DNA from: Kordia sp965224175
GTDB taxonomy: Bacteria; Bacteroidota; Bacteroidia; Flavobacteriales; Flavobacteriaceae
Assembly: GCF_965224175.1 (NCBI RefSeq)
Contig: NZ_OZ245041.1
Location: 3,782,001 to 3,846,000 of the forward strand
Reading direction: 5' to 3'
DNA: 64,000 nt
Every line of letters begins with the position of its first letter. The stretch's first letter is position 1. Below, in pieces: positions 8,926 to 16,185 of this stretch. The notes under the pieces were generated by a model, which searched no databases, was not told where the DNA came from, and saw nothing but the letters and a program-made list of their open reading frames with translations. The position numbers and the translations under genes are program-made.

Positions 8926-9483
8926 ATGAGTACAAGAATTGAAACATTAAACCCAGAAACAACTACAGGAAAATCAAAAGAATTATTTGATGCAGTACAA
9001 AACAAATTAGGATTTATTCCAAACCTTATCAAGGTATTCGGAAATTCTCCAGCAACGTTACAATCATACTTAAGTTTAGGTGAATTGACAGGAAGTGGAA
9101 ACTTTAGCAACAAATTCAGAGAGCAATTGGCTTTAGCAATCGCAGAAGAAAATTCATGTAACTATTGCTTATCTGCGCATACAGCTATCGGAAAAATGAA
9201 CGGATTGACTGAAGAGCAAACTGAAGCAAGTCGTCAAGGATTAGCAAATGATGCTAAAGTACAAGCTGGTTTACAATTTGCGCAAAGCGTAACTAAAAAT
9301 AGAGGACAAGTTACAGGAGAAGAAATCGCAGCAGTAAAAGCAGCAGGTTACAATGATGGAGACGTTTTAGAAATTGTTTTAAATGTAGTTTCAAATACAT
9401 TAACAAACTATGTAAACCACATTGCTGAAACAGAAGTTGATTTCCCAAGTGTAGAAGCTGGAAAATTTACAGTAACTCAATAA
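8926..9483 (+). CDS. AhpD-like carboxymuconolactone decarboxylase family protein
   Basis: A 185 aa protein with the AhpD redox motif: E74/E75, C78, C81 and H85 in the string EENSCNYCLSAH. These residues form the thiol relay in alkylhydroperoxidase D. It is a homologue of the protein at 2579-3136 (same length, same motif position within one residue), but sits in a different regulatory setting: downstream of an AraC-type regulator and a 32-aa Cys protein, and about 110 bp upstream of a cupredoxin-like gene. A role in oxidative or electrophile stress is the likely reading; the substrate is unknown. Confidence 0.9.
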   Translation: MSTRIETLNPETTTGKSKELFDAVQNKLGFIPNLIKVFGNSPATLQSYLSLGELTGSGNFSNKFREQLALAIAEENSCNYCLSAHTAIGKMNGLTEEQTEASRQGLANDAKVQAGLQFAQSVTKNRGQVTGEEIAAVKAAGYNDGDVLEIVLNVVSNTLTNYVNHIAETEVDFPSVEAGKFTVTQ

Positions 9484-9596
9484 TTATAAAAAAATAGTGA
9501 ATTCCCTGAGTCTCTAATGAGAAAATCAGGACGAGATTCAGGCATTCACATCTATATAAATAATCACACAAACATAAATTTTAAAAGAAAATTACA

Positions 9597-9977
9597 ATGA
9601 AAAAATTAATCGCAATTTTAGTATTATTCGTAGGTTTTTCAATGACTACGCAAGCACAAAACAAAATGATGAAGAAAGACGTGAAAACGGTTTCTTTAGA
9701 ACAAACAAAAGGTGAATTCACACAAAAATCGATCACACTTTCTCCAGGAACGTACGTTTTTGAAATCGCAAATACAGGAGTTGGACACGATGTTGGATTT
9801 GTATTAGCGCCAAAAGGGAAAACAGACGCTGCAAACCACATTAAAAACGCATACGTAACGGAAGTAGTGAAGAATGATACAAAAGGACATTCAAAAGAAG
9901 TAACACTTAAAAAAGGTGAATATGTATACTTCTGCCCATTAAACCCTACACCTCAATATACCTTAGTAGTAAAATAA
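9597..9977 (+). CDS. Exported cupredoxin-fold protein with incomplete copper site
   Basis: A 126 aa exported protein: signal peptide 1-20 (cut after TTQA), then a plastocyanin/auracyanin-like beta fold. His64 (GVGHDVGF) and Cys113 (YFCPLNPTPQY) match two of the four type 1 copper ligands, but the usual C-x4-H-x4-M tail is absent: positions after Cys113 read PLNPTPQYTLVVK with no His or Met. It may bind copper in another way or not at all. It is the last gene of the AhpD-like operon and is followed by a strong terminator. Confidence 0.75.
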   Translation: MKKLIAILVLFVGFSMTTQAQNKMMKKDVKTVSLEQTKGEFTQKSITLSPGTYVFEIANTGVGHDVGFVLAPKGKTDAANHIKNAYVTEVVKNDTKGHSKEVTLKKGEYVYFCPLNPTPQYTLVVK

Positions 9978-10007
9978 CTACTATTGTTTTTTTCATGATT
10001 GATAATT

Positions 10008-10036
10008 AAAAAGCACGCTAATTAGCGTGCTTTTTT
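10008..10036. terminator. Intrinsic terminator, probably bidirectional
   Basis: A perfect hairpin AAAAAGCACGCTAA / TTAGCGTGCTTTTT with a T tract, between the cupredoxin-like gene and the convergent metalloprotease gene. A-rich and T-rich sides allow use in both directions. Confidence 0.85.
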
Positions 10037-10058
10037 AGTGATACGATTTTGTTAAGAA

Positions 10059-12077
10059 TTATATTTTAATCAACTTTTTAGTAGCTATTTCTCCTTTATT
10101 GGATTGAATATTTACAAAATAAACACCACTAGCTAAATCGTTAATTATAATATTATTTTGAACTTGATTTTTTAAAGCTACGGTTTTAATCACTTTTCCG
10201 TTGATATCAAAAATGGAAACATTGTCTAATACAATTCCTTCGCTAGAAACAATGCTAATTTCATCTTGAGCAGGATTTGGATACATCGTAATACGTGCAT
10301 CTAAATCTGCAAATTCAATAGTAGATAATACCGTGTTTTCATAGATTTTTACATTTCTATAAAAAGAAGTTGCATCATTATAACTTCCACCGCCAGGATA
10401 ATTATTGTTAGTAAACGTATTGTTAAACAGATCATTATCTGCAGCAAAGAATAAGTACGGTATATTTCCTGTGTAGAATTGACCAATTGGAATGCTATAA
10501 TGTTTGTAAGTATACTTATCGGCATCCGTATAGGTGTTAAAGTCATTATTAAAAATGGCAGAAGGTGTTACATTTTGAAAACCATACAGTTTATACACAA
10601 GCAAAGGATCAAGTGCTAAATCATCGTCAATACCAATGTAGTGAAGTTCTCCATCAATAGTGCTCATAAAATCAAATTCAATGACAGTATTTGGTGTGAT
10701 ATCATAATTAATTTCTATCGCTTTCCAACCATTCGTAGCTATGTATAAAGTAGCGCCATTGTCATACACATCAGCAACACCATTATCTTGATTTACATCA
10801 TAACTTAAAATGGTTTCATTATTAAAATTAATAATTGGCAAAAAAGTGTCGCAAGCATCAATTTCTGAAGGATTCGCGTCTAAATTCACATCAGGAAAAC
10901 CATTACAAGCATCAATACTATCGCAAATACCATCGCCATCACTATCGTTATTGATATCATTTGGACAATCATCACAGGCATCAGGAATATGATCCAAATC
11001 TGAATCTAATCCGGAAGTACAACCATATAATGTAGTGAGTACATTATCAATACTCCACAAATTGTTTCTATCTGCTACAGAAGAATTCAACGCTGCTTCC
11101 ATACGTACTTTTTGTCCTTGTGTAAACATCGCATAACTTGCAGCCGTATAATCCATCATATTAGTAATATTATCTACACTTCCGCAATTTATAACTGTTC
11201 CAGGATCTGGAAAATTATCTAAATCACTAATGGCATTTCCTTTTGTATTTGGAGTATCTGCAACAGAATCATCAGAATTACAATAAATATCATTTCCATT
11301 TCCACCAGCATTTGCCCAAATATGGTATACATTAAGCCAATGTCCAACTTCATGTGATAAGTTGTGAAACCAATTTTGTGTCATTTCTCCGTGTTCTCCA
11401 AAAGCCCAAGCAGACATCACATGTCCATCTAAATATGCATTTTCTTGACTTGCTACATTTGGTGGAAAGGTGGCAAAACCAGAAGATCCACTTCCATCAA
11501 TGGCTTGACGAACTACATAAATATTAAAATACCGATCGCGTGGCCAATGATACGTAAGTCGCATATTAGGATCGTTGCCACGAAATGTATAAAAAGCATT
11601 TACCTGTCTGTCAATTCCGTTGGTAGGATTTCCTTGCGGATCAAACTTTGCCAAAACAAATCGCAGTTTTTTAGTATCAAATGCACCACGTACAGGAAGA
11701 AAACTAGGATCAATATTTTCATCGAACGCAGTTGTTCCATTAAAGAAAATATTCAATGATTCTATGGCTCTTTCTACTGCGGCATCCGAAATATTTTCTA
11801 CGCCATTATTATGAATAATGTGTACAACCACAGGAATAATATAATCTGTTCCGATGGTTAATCCTTCAACACCTGAAAAATCTTTACTTATTGAACTTGT
11901 CTTAAACTTATGTGTAAAATTTTCCAATTCTTGAAAAGCGGCATTGTTTTCAGGTCGCAATTCAGGATGTTCAAGATACAAACGTTGTTGTACAATATCT
12001 TGTCCGCATTGTTCTTGCGAATAAGAGTAAAAAGTGACACAAATTAGGAAAATGAAGCGTAGTGTTTTTTTCATCAT
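10059..12077 (-). CDS. Secreted M43 (pappalysin-type) zinc metalloprotease, T9SS cargo
   Basis: A 672 aa secreted protease. Signal peptide 1-20; catalytic metzincin motif H242-E243-V-G-H246...H252 (HEVGHWLNVYH), where the usual Gly before the third His is Asn; a Met-turn-like NMMDYT near 307. Residues about 358-405 carry thrombospondin type 3 calcium-binding repeats (DSDLDHIPDACDDCPND, DSDGDGICDS). A lectin-like beta region follows, and the last ~75 residues are a type A T9SS sorting domain (MYPNPAQDEIS ... KKLIKI). Such proteins act outside the cell, degrading proteins for nutrition. It is convergent with the cupredoxin gene and shares its terminator. Confidence 0.92.
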   Translation of the reverse strand: MMKKTLRFIFLICVTFYSYSQEQCGQDIVQQRLYLEHPELRPENNAAFQELENFTHKFKTSSISKDFSGVEGLTIGTDYIIPVVVHIIHNNGVENISDAAVERAIESLNIFFNGTTAFDENIDPSFLPVRGAFDTKKLRFVLAKFDPQGNPTNGIDRQVNAFYTFRGNDPNMRLTYHWPRDRYFNIYVVRQAIDGSGSSGFATFPPNVASQENAYLDGHVMSAWAFGEHGEMTQNWFHNLSHEVGHWLNVYHIWANAGGNGNDIYCNSDDSVADTPNTKGNAISDLDNFPDPGTVINCGSVDNITNMMDYTAASYAMFTQGQKVRMEAALNSSVADRNNLWSIDNVLTTLYGCTSGLDSDLDHIPDACDDCPNDINNDSDGDGICDSIDACNGFPDVNLDANPSEIDACDTFLPIINFNNETILSYDVNQDNGVADVYDNGATLYIATNGWKAIEINYDITPNTVIEFDFMSTIDGELHYIGIDDDLALDPLLVYKLYGFQNVTPSAIFNNDFNTYTDADKYTYKHYSIPIGQFYTGNIPYLFFAADNDLFNNTFTNNNYPGGGSYNDATSFYRNVKIYENTVLSTIEFADLDARITMYPNPAQDEISIVSSEGIVLDNVSIFDINGKVIKTVALKNQVQNNIIINDLASGVYFVNIQSNKGEIATKKLIKI

Positions 12078-12164
12078 ACATAAGGAATTCAGTAAATATA
12101 AAAGTATGTTTTTTTGAAAAATAATAATTGTTAACTTGTGTAAACGCCTTAAGTTAGATTTTTT

Positions 12165-12787
12165 TTAGTGTGCATTACTGTATAGTTGAATATCAAAACC
12201 ATTTAACTTTTTACGAATAACCGTTATCTTTTCTTGTAAAGTAATTGGGTTAATTTTCAAGTTAGGAAATAGCGTAGGATCAGGTTTTAGTGTCAACTTT
12301 GTATAATTTTCATGTTCGTTATTTTCGCTGATAGTACGCGTTTCGGTTTTTCCTTTTTTAAACAGAAATTCTCCTTTTTTTCATCAGAATACGTGAGTAA
12401 TGTACACCATTCGGAAGCAGTATTGATGGTCATAATACCTAATTTGCAAAACTCATCACCAACAGCCAAATGTTCCTTGTAATTTCGACACGTATACATC
12501 TTTGTCATAATGCCTTCGGCACGAGTTATGTCATGACTCATCTTTAAAGACATTCCGGCATCATATTCCAATGAAAAATAATCGGAGAACAAAGTAATTT
12601 TTATGAAGCTACATTTTTTGCTCATTACCTTATCAATGGCGTGACACGCAACTTCTAGCGGAAATCGATCGAGTGATTTTTCTTCATAAATTTCTTTAAA
12701 ATACAAGTTGGGACGCAACTTTATATGTTCTCGGGCATCTAATGACTGAATGCCGGCTTCGGTATATTTTGGTTTTTCTTCTTTCAT
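12165..12787 (-). CDS. Degenerate GyrB-N-terminus-like protein, frameshifted (copy B)
   Basis: The zero frame starts at 12787 and stops at 12293 (164 aa). Homology to copy A (13171-13761) follows that frame to TYSDEKK (codon 138), then jumps to the -1 frame, which runs GEFLFKKGKTETRT ... NGFDIQLYSNAH and stops at 12165. The junction is an in-phase A_AAA_AAG heptamer (12374-12380), so this is a recent pseudogene, a sequencing error in an A7 run, or a gene read by -1 ribosomal frameshifting. The fold resembles the GHKL ATPase half of GyrB/ParE (EHIKLRPNLYF echoes EHIRKRPGMYI; NTASEWCTLLTYS echoes NALSEWLEVEVY), but ATP-site residues look lost. It starts 20 bp after the S1-domain gene ends. Function unknown. 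Confidence 0.75.
12374..12380 (-). promoter_or_regulatory. A_AAA_AAG slippery heptamer at the frame break
   Basis: On the minus strand codons 136-138 read GAA AAA AAG, giving A AAA AAG in the phase used for bacterial -1 frameshifting (as in dnaX). Slipping by -1 joins the 5' frame to the conserved 3' frame with no gap against the paralogue. The A7 run could also slip during transcription. No clear upstream Shine-Dalgarno stimulator or downstream stem was seen. Confidence 0.5.
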
Positions 12788-12807
12788 GATTAAAAATAAA
12801 TTAATAA

Positions 12808-13119
12808 TTATATCGAAGATTCTGATTTAGAAATGTAATCTTTCATACTTACGACCACGTAATTAAATTCAATGTTTTTCTGATCAATTTCTTCTGAAAA
12901 ATGTATAATAAGTCCGGTAACAATTTCTCCTATCTTAGGATAATTTTCTACAGTAATTCTGTTTTTACTAATGTATGGAGCTAGAACAATACCATAAAAT
13001 TTTTTATTAATATCTATATAAATGCCATGTGGTTCTATCTTAAAAACTTTACCAGAAATGATTTCTCCTATGTGTAATTCTTTTTTTAGTGTATTCCAGC
13101 TATTTATATTTCGTATCAT
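12808..13119 (-). CDS. Small S1-domain (OB-fold) protein
   Basis: A 103 aa protein made mostly of one S1-type OB fold: GEIISGKVFKIEPHGIYIDI (about 18-37) matches the start of an S1 domain, and YPKIGEIVTGLIIHF (about 60-74) its second half, where S1 domains carry the 'vGd.V.akV' strand. S1 domains bind RNA or act as protein adaptors. It lies between two GyrB-like paralogues (51 bp after copy A ends, 20 bp before copy B starts), all on one strand, so the three are probably one operon. Whether it binds RNA is unknown; canonical aromatic RNA-contact residues are not obvious. Confidence 0.75.
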   Translation of the reverse strand: MIRNINSWNTLKKELHIGEIISGKVFKIEPHGIYIDINKKFYGIVLAPYISKNRITVENYPKIGEIVTGLIIHFSEEIDQKNIEFNYVVVSMKDYISKSESSI

Positions 13120-13170
13120 TGTCTAAATGTTTTAACACGAAAAAAGTACTTAACTTCTTTTTTTCCATGA

Positions 13171-13761
13171 TTAAGCATGTATTTGTAACTGAATATCAAA
13201 TCCATTCAGGTTTTTGCGCAATTCATCAATCTTTTCTTGTAACGCTTTTGGATTCATAGTAAAGTCAGGGAAAATAGTAGCATCCGGTTTTACTGTGATT
13301 TTAGTGTAATTTTCCTTTTCGTCGCTTCCGCAGATAGTTCTCGTTTCAGTTTTCCCTTCTTTAAATAAAAACTCTCCTTTTTGTCCGTTTGAATAGGTCA
13401 GTAATTTGCACCATTCTGCCGTTGCATTAATTCGTATCAGACCAACGGATCCATTAAGACCAGATTCAAAATCATCTTTTTTCCAAAATGATACTTTTTC
13501 TGAAATTTCTAATAAAACAGCCTCTGCTTTTGTAATATCACCTTCATAACGATGGCGTGTTTCTAGAGACATTCCTGCATTAAATTCAACAGAAAAGGTA
13601 TCTGCATATAAGTTCACAATAATCGTTGTACTATTTTGATCAATCACATATTGAATGATTTCTAACGGAATTGAATCGAGTGATTTTTCTTCAAACAAAG
13701 TTTTAAAATACCATTGCGGCCGCATGCGAATATGCTCAGATGGTTCAATATGATGAATCAT
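13171..13761 (-). CDS. Degenerate GyrB-N-terminus-like protein (copy A)
   Basis: A 196 aa protein from the ATG at 13761 (MIHHIEPSEHIRMRPQWYF); a start at 13815 is less likely because those codons lie inside the hairpin at 13796-13835. The order of motifs follows the GHKL domain of GyrB/ParE: EHIRMRPQWYF (GyrB EHIRKRPGMYI), YADTFSVEFNAGMSL (strand plus G1 box, where DDGRGI has become FNAGMS), GLNGSVGLIRINATAEW (GyrB GLHGVGASVVNALSEW), and TKITVKPDATIF near 155 (GyrB TTVTFKPDPEIF). The catalytic Glu/Asn of the N box and the Asp of the G1 box appear missing, so ATP turnover is unlikely. It has no transducer, TOPRIM or DNA-binding part. First gene of a GyrB-like/S1/GyrB-like set; possibly a regulatory or scaffold derivative. 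Function unknown. Confidence 0.75.
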   Translation of the reverse strand: MIHHIEPSEHIRMRPQWYFKTLFEEKSLDSIPLEIIQYVIDQNSTTIIVNLYADTFSVEFNAGMSLETRHRYEGDITKAEAVLLEISEKVSFWKKDDFESGLNGSVGLIRINATAEWCKLLTYSNGQKGEFLFKEGKTETRTICGSDEKENYTKITVKPDATIFPDFTMNPKALQEKIDELRKNLNGFDIQLQIHA

Positions 13762-13795
13762 AGATATGTGTGAGTTGATGAAGACTAAATATACT

Positions 13796-13835
13796 AAAAA
13801 CTCATAACTAACCATTGATTAATTATGAGTTTTTT
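13796..13835 (-). terminator. Intrinsic terminator downstream of pepP
   Basis: A perfect 12-bp stem, AAAAACTCATAA / TTATGAGTTTTT, with a 15-nt loop and flanking A/T runs. It lies 55 bp past the pepP stop on the minus strand, and separates pepP from the GyrB-like operon. It overlaps the upstream codons of the longer start option for copy A. Confidence 0.65.
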
Positions 13836-13890
13836 AAGTATGTATGAGTTTGAAAAACAGCTTTGTAACGCTGTGAAGTGATCTAAAAAA

Positions 13891-15183
13891 TTACGAATTC
13901 ATCAAATCTTCAATTTCGTCTGCTTCAATAGGAATATTACGCATTAAATTAAATGGTTCACCAGTTTCTTGAATTACAACATCATCTTCTAAACGAATTC
14001 CAAAACCTTCATCAGGAATGTAAATTCCTGGTTCAACGGTAAACACCATATTTGCAGTCATTGGTTCTGTTAAAATTCCGTAATCATGCGTGTCCAATCC
14101 AATATGGTGAGAAGTTCCGTGCATAAAGTACTTTTTATATGCTGGCCAATCTGGATTTTCGTTTTGTACATCTGCTTTGTCAAGTAATCCTAAACCTAAC
14201 AACTCTGATGTCATTATTTTTCCAACTTCCACATGGTAGTCTGCCCAAATAGTACCTGGAACTAACATTTTTGTTGCTTCATCTTTTACACGATTCACTG
14301 CATTATATACTGCTTTTTGACGTTCAGAAAAACGACCAGACACAGGAATTGTTCGTGTCATATCGCTTGCATAATTGGCGTATTCTGCTCCAACATCCAT
14401 CAAAATTAAATCACCAGCTTTACATTGCTGATTGTTTTCAATATAATGCAACACATTAGCGTTGTTTCCTGCTGCTACAATTGGCGTATAAGCAAACTTC
14501 TTAGAGCGATTGCGTAAAAATTCGTGAATCAATTCTGCTTCAATTTCATATTCCCAAACACCAGGTTTTACAAAACTTAATAATCGACGGAAGCCTTTTT
14601 CCGTAATGTCACAGGCTGTTTGCATCAAATCTAGTTCGATAGGATCTTTTACAGAGCGTAAACGTTGTAAAATAGGATTACTTTTTGCAACACTGTGTGC
14701 AGGATATTTGTTTTTTAACCATTTCGTAAAACGGTCTTCACGAGTTTCTGTTTCTACATTGGCGCGATAATGTTCGTTGGTGTTGATGTAAACCGTATCG
14801 CATTGCGTCATTATTTCAAACATTACTTTTTCTAGGTCTTGTAGCCAATATACTGTTTTGATTCCTGCAGTTGCTAAAGCCGCTTCTTTTGTAAGTTTTT
14901 CTCCTTCCCAAACCGCAATATGTTCGTTTGTTTCTTTTAAAAATAAAATCTCACGATGTTGCTCTTTTGGACAATCTGGAAATAATACTAAAATACTTTC
15001 TTCTTGATCTACACCACTTAAATAAAAAATATCTCTATGTTGCTCAAAAGGCATCGTACTGTCGGCACTAATAGGATAAATATCATTCGAATTAAAGACA
15101 GCTAAACTATTTGGCTTCATCTGCGCCATAAAATTCTTTCTATTCTTAATAAATAAGTTGCGATCTATTGGATGGTATTTCAT
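13891..15183 (-). CDS. pepP: Xaa-Pro aminopeptidase (M24B)
   Basis: This cytosolic metallopeptidase removes an N-terminal residue before proline. From ATG 15183 (MKYHPIDRNLF) it is 430 aa, the usual AMP-P length; an upstream in-frame start at 15246 adds 21 residues with no homology. An N-terminal aminopeptidase P domain (about 1-150) precedes the pita-bread domain with the dinuclear metal ligands: Asp in LMDVGAEY, Asp in SDMTRT, His in HGTSHHIGLD, Glu in TVEPGIYIP and Glu in IRLEDD. All key residues are present. It is a single-gene unit ended by the terminator at 13796-13835. Confidence 0.93.
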   Translation of the reverse strand: MKYHPIDRNLFIKNRKNFMAQMKPNSLAVFNSNDIYPISADSTMPFEQHRDIFYLSGVDQEESILVLFPDCPKEQHREILFLKETNEHIAVWEGEKLTKEAALATAGIKTVYWLQDLEKVMFEIMTQCDTVYINTNEHYRANVETETREDRFTKWLKNKYPAHSVAKSNPILQRLRSVKDPIELDLMQTACDITEKGFRRLLSFVKPGVWEYEIEAELIHEFLRNRSKKFAYTPIVAAGNNANVLHYIENNQQCKAGDLILMDVGAEYANYASDMTRTIPVSGRFSERQKAVYNAVNRVKDEATKMLVPGTIWADYHVEVGKIMTSELLGLGLLDKADVQNENPDWPAYKKYFMHGTSHHIGLDTHDYGILTEPMTANMVFTVEPGIYIPDEGFGIRLEDDVVIQETGEPFNLMRNIPIEADEIEDLMNS

Positions 15184-15407
15184 TGTGGTAATTTTAAATT
15201 GATTTCCTTCAAAAATAATCAAACAAAAAACGAATACAGTAGCCAAATGGCATTTTTTTAATACACTAATTGGAGAATTTAAAAATATATCAATTTGATG
15301 TTCTTGAAAGTATTAATGATCTAAAGTCAACTACTTCGGGGCAAGCCTATGAAGCATTAAACGGAAACAATTAAAATATCACAACAAATAACTTTAGGTA
15401 ACACTGA

Positions 15408-15992
15408 CTATACTATATTCTTTCTAATTCGACTCATATGTCTGGATGAAATTCCCAAAAAAGAAGCTAAATAATGTAGCGGAACTTCTTTTAATAATTT
15501 TGGCTCGTTTGCAAGTAGCTTTTTATAACGCTCTTCAGGAGTTAACGTCAACAAATCAATTCGGTAATCGTCAATTCGATAAATTTGATTCTCTATTAAA
15601 TTGTAATAAAAACGATGAAAAGCGTCATTATTTTTAAGTAACTTTTGAAAGTTTTTTTGATCAATCACAAACAAATCACAATCACTAATGGCTTTGATGT
15701 TTTTGCGTGATGGAATTTGATGTATAAAGCTTTTTAATGCCGCTGTGGCGGAATTTTTCAATGCGAGATACGTTGTTTTTTCTTCGCCTTCTACCAAAAT
15801 ATTATGCTGTAAAATACCGCTTTTAATAAAGCAGAAATGCGGGCAAATTTTTCCTTCTTCCACAAAAAGTGTATTCTTTTTTAAATGTACATGCGTGAAT
15901 ACTTCTAGAATCATAGGAATTTCAGCATATAAAGATGCATCCTGAATAAAAGTTTTTAAGTATAACTCAAAATTAGCGGTAGAAACGTTCAT
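15408..15992 (-). CDS. Crp/Fnr family transcriptional regulator
   Basis: A 194 aa regulator. Residues about 25-120 form the cNMP-binding beta roll (KNTLFVEEGKICPHFCFIKSGIL), without the full cAMP-contact signature, so the effector is unclear. The C-terminal helix-turn-helix is short: LTPEERYKKLLANEPKLL, then PLHYLASFLGISSRHMSRIRKNI, typical of the Bacteroidota Crp/Fnr subgroup. It is a lone gene divergent from the BNR protein at 16186; its targets cannot be told. Confidence 0.88.
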   Translation of the reverse strand: MNVSTANFELYLKTFIQDASLYAEIPMILEVFTHVHLKKNTLFVEEGKICPHFCFIKSGILQHNILVEGEEKTTYLALKNSATAALKSFIHQIPSRKNIKAISDCDLFVIDQKNFQKLLKNNDAFHRFYYNLIENQIYRIDDYRIDLLTLTPEERYKKLLANEPKLLKEVPLHYLASFLGISSRHMSRIRKNIV

Positions 15993-16185
15993 ATTAATTT
16001 AAAAATATAAAATTATTGAAAACTCACCAGAAAATACAAATCATTATGTTAAGTTATATGTTTTAAAATTAAATCAGTTTGCACATAAATATTTCAAAAA
16101 CTCTTTAACTATTGTTAAAAAAACACGCTAAATTTTGCCAAGTTTACAACATTGAGTAATTTCCAAGTCTAAACCAAACCCAACC

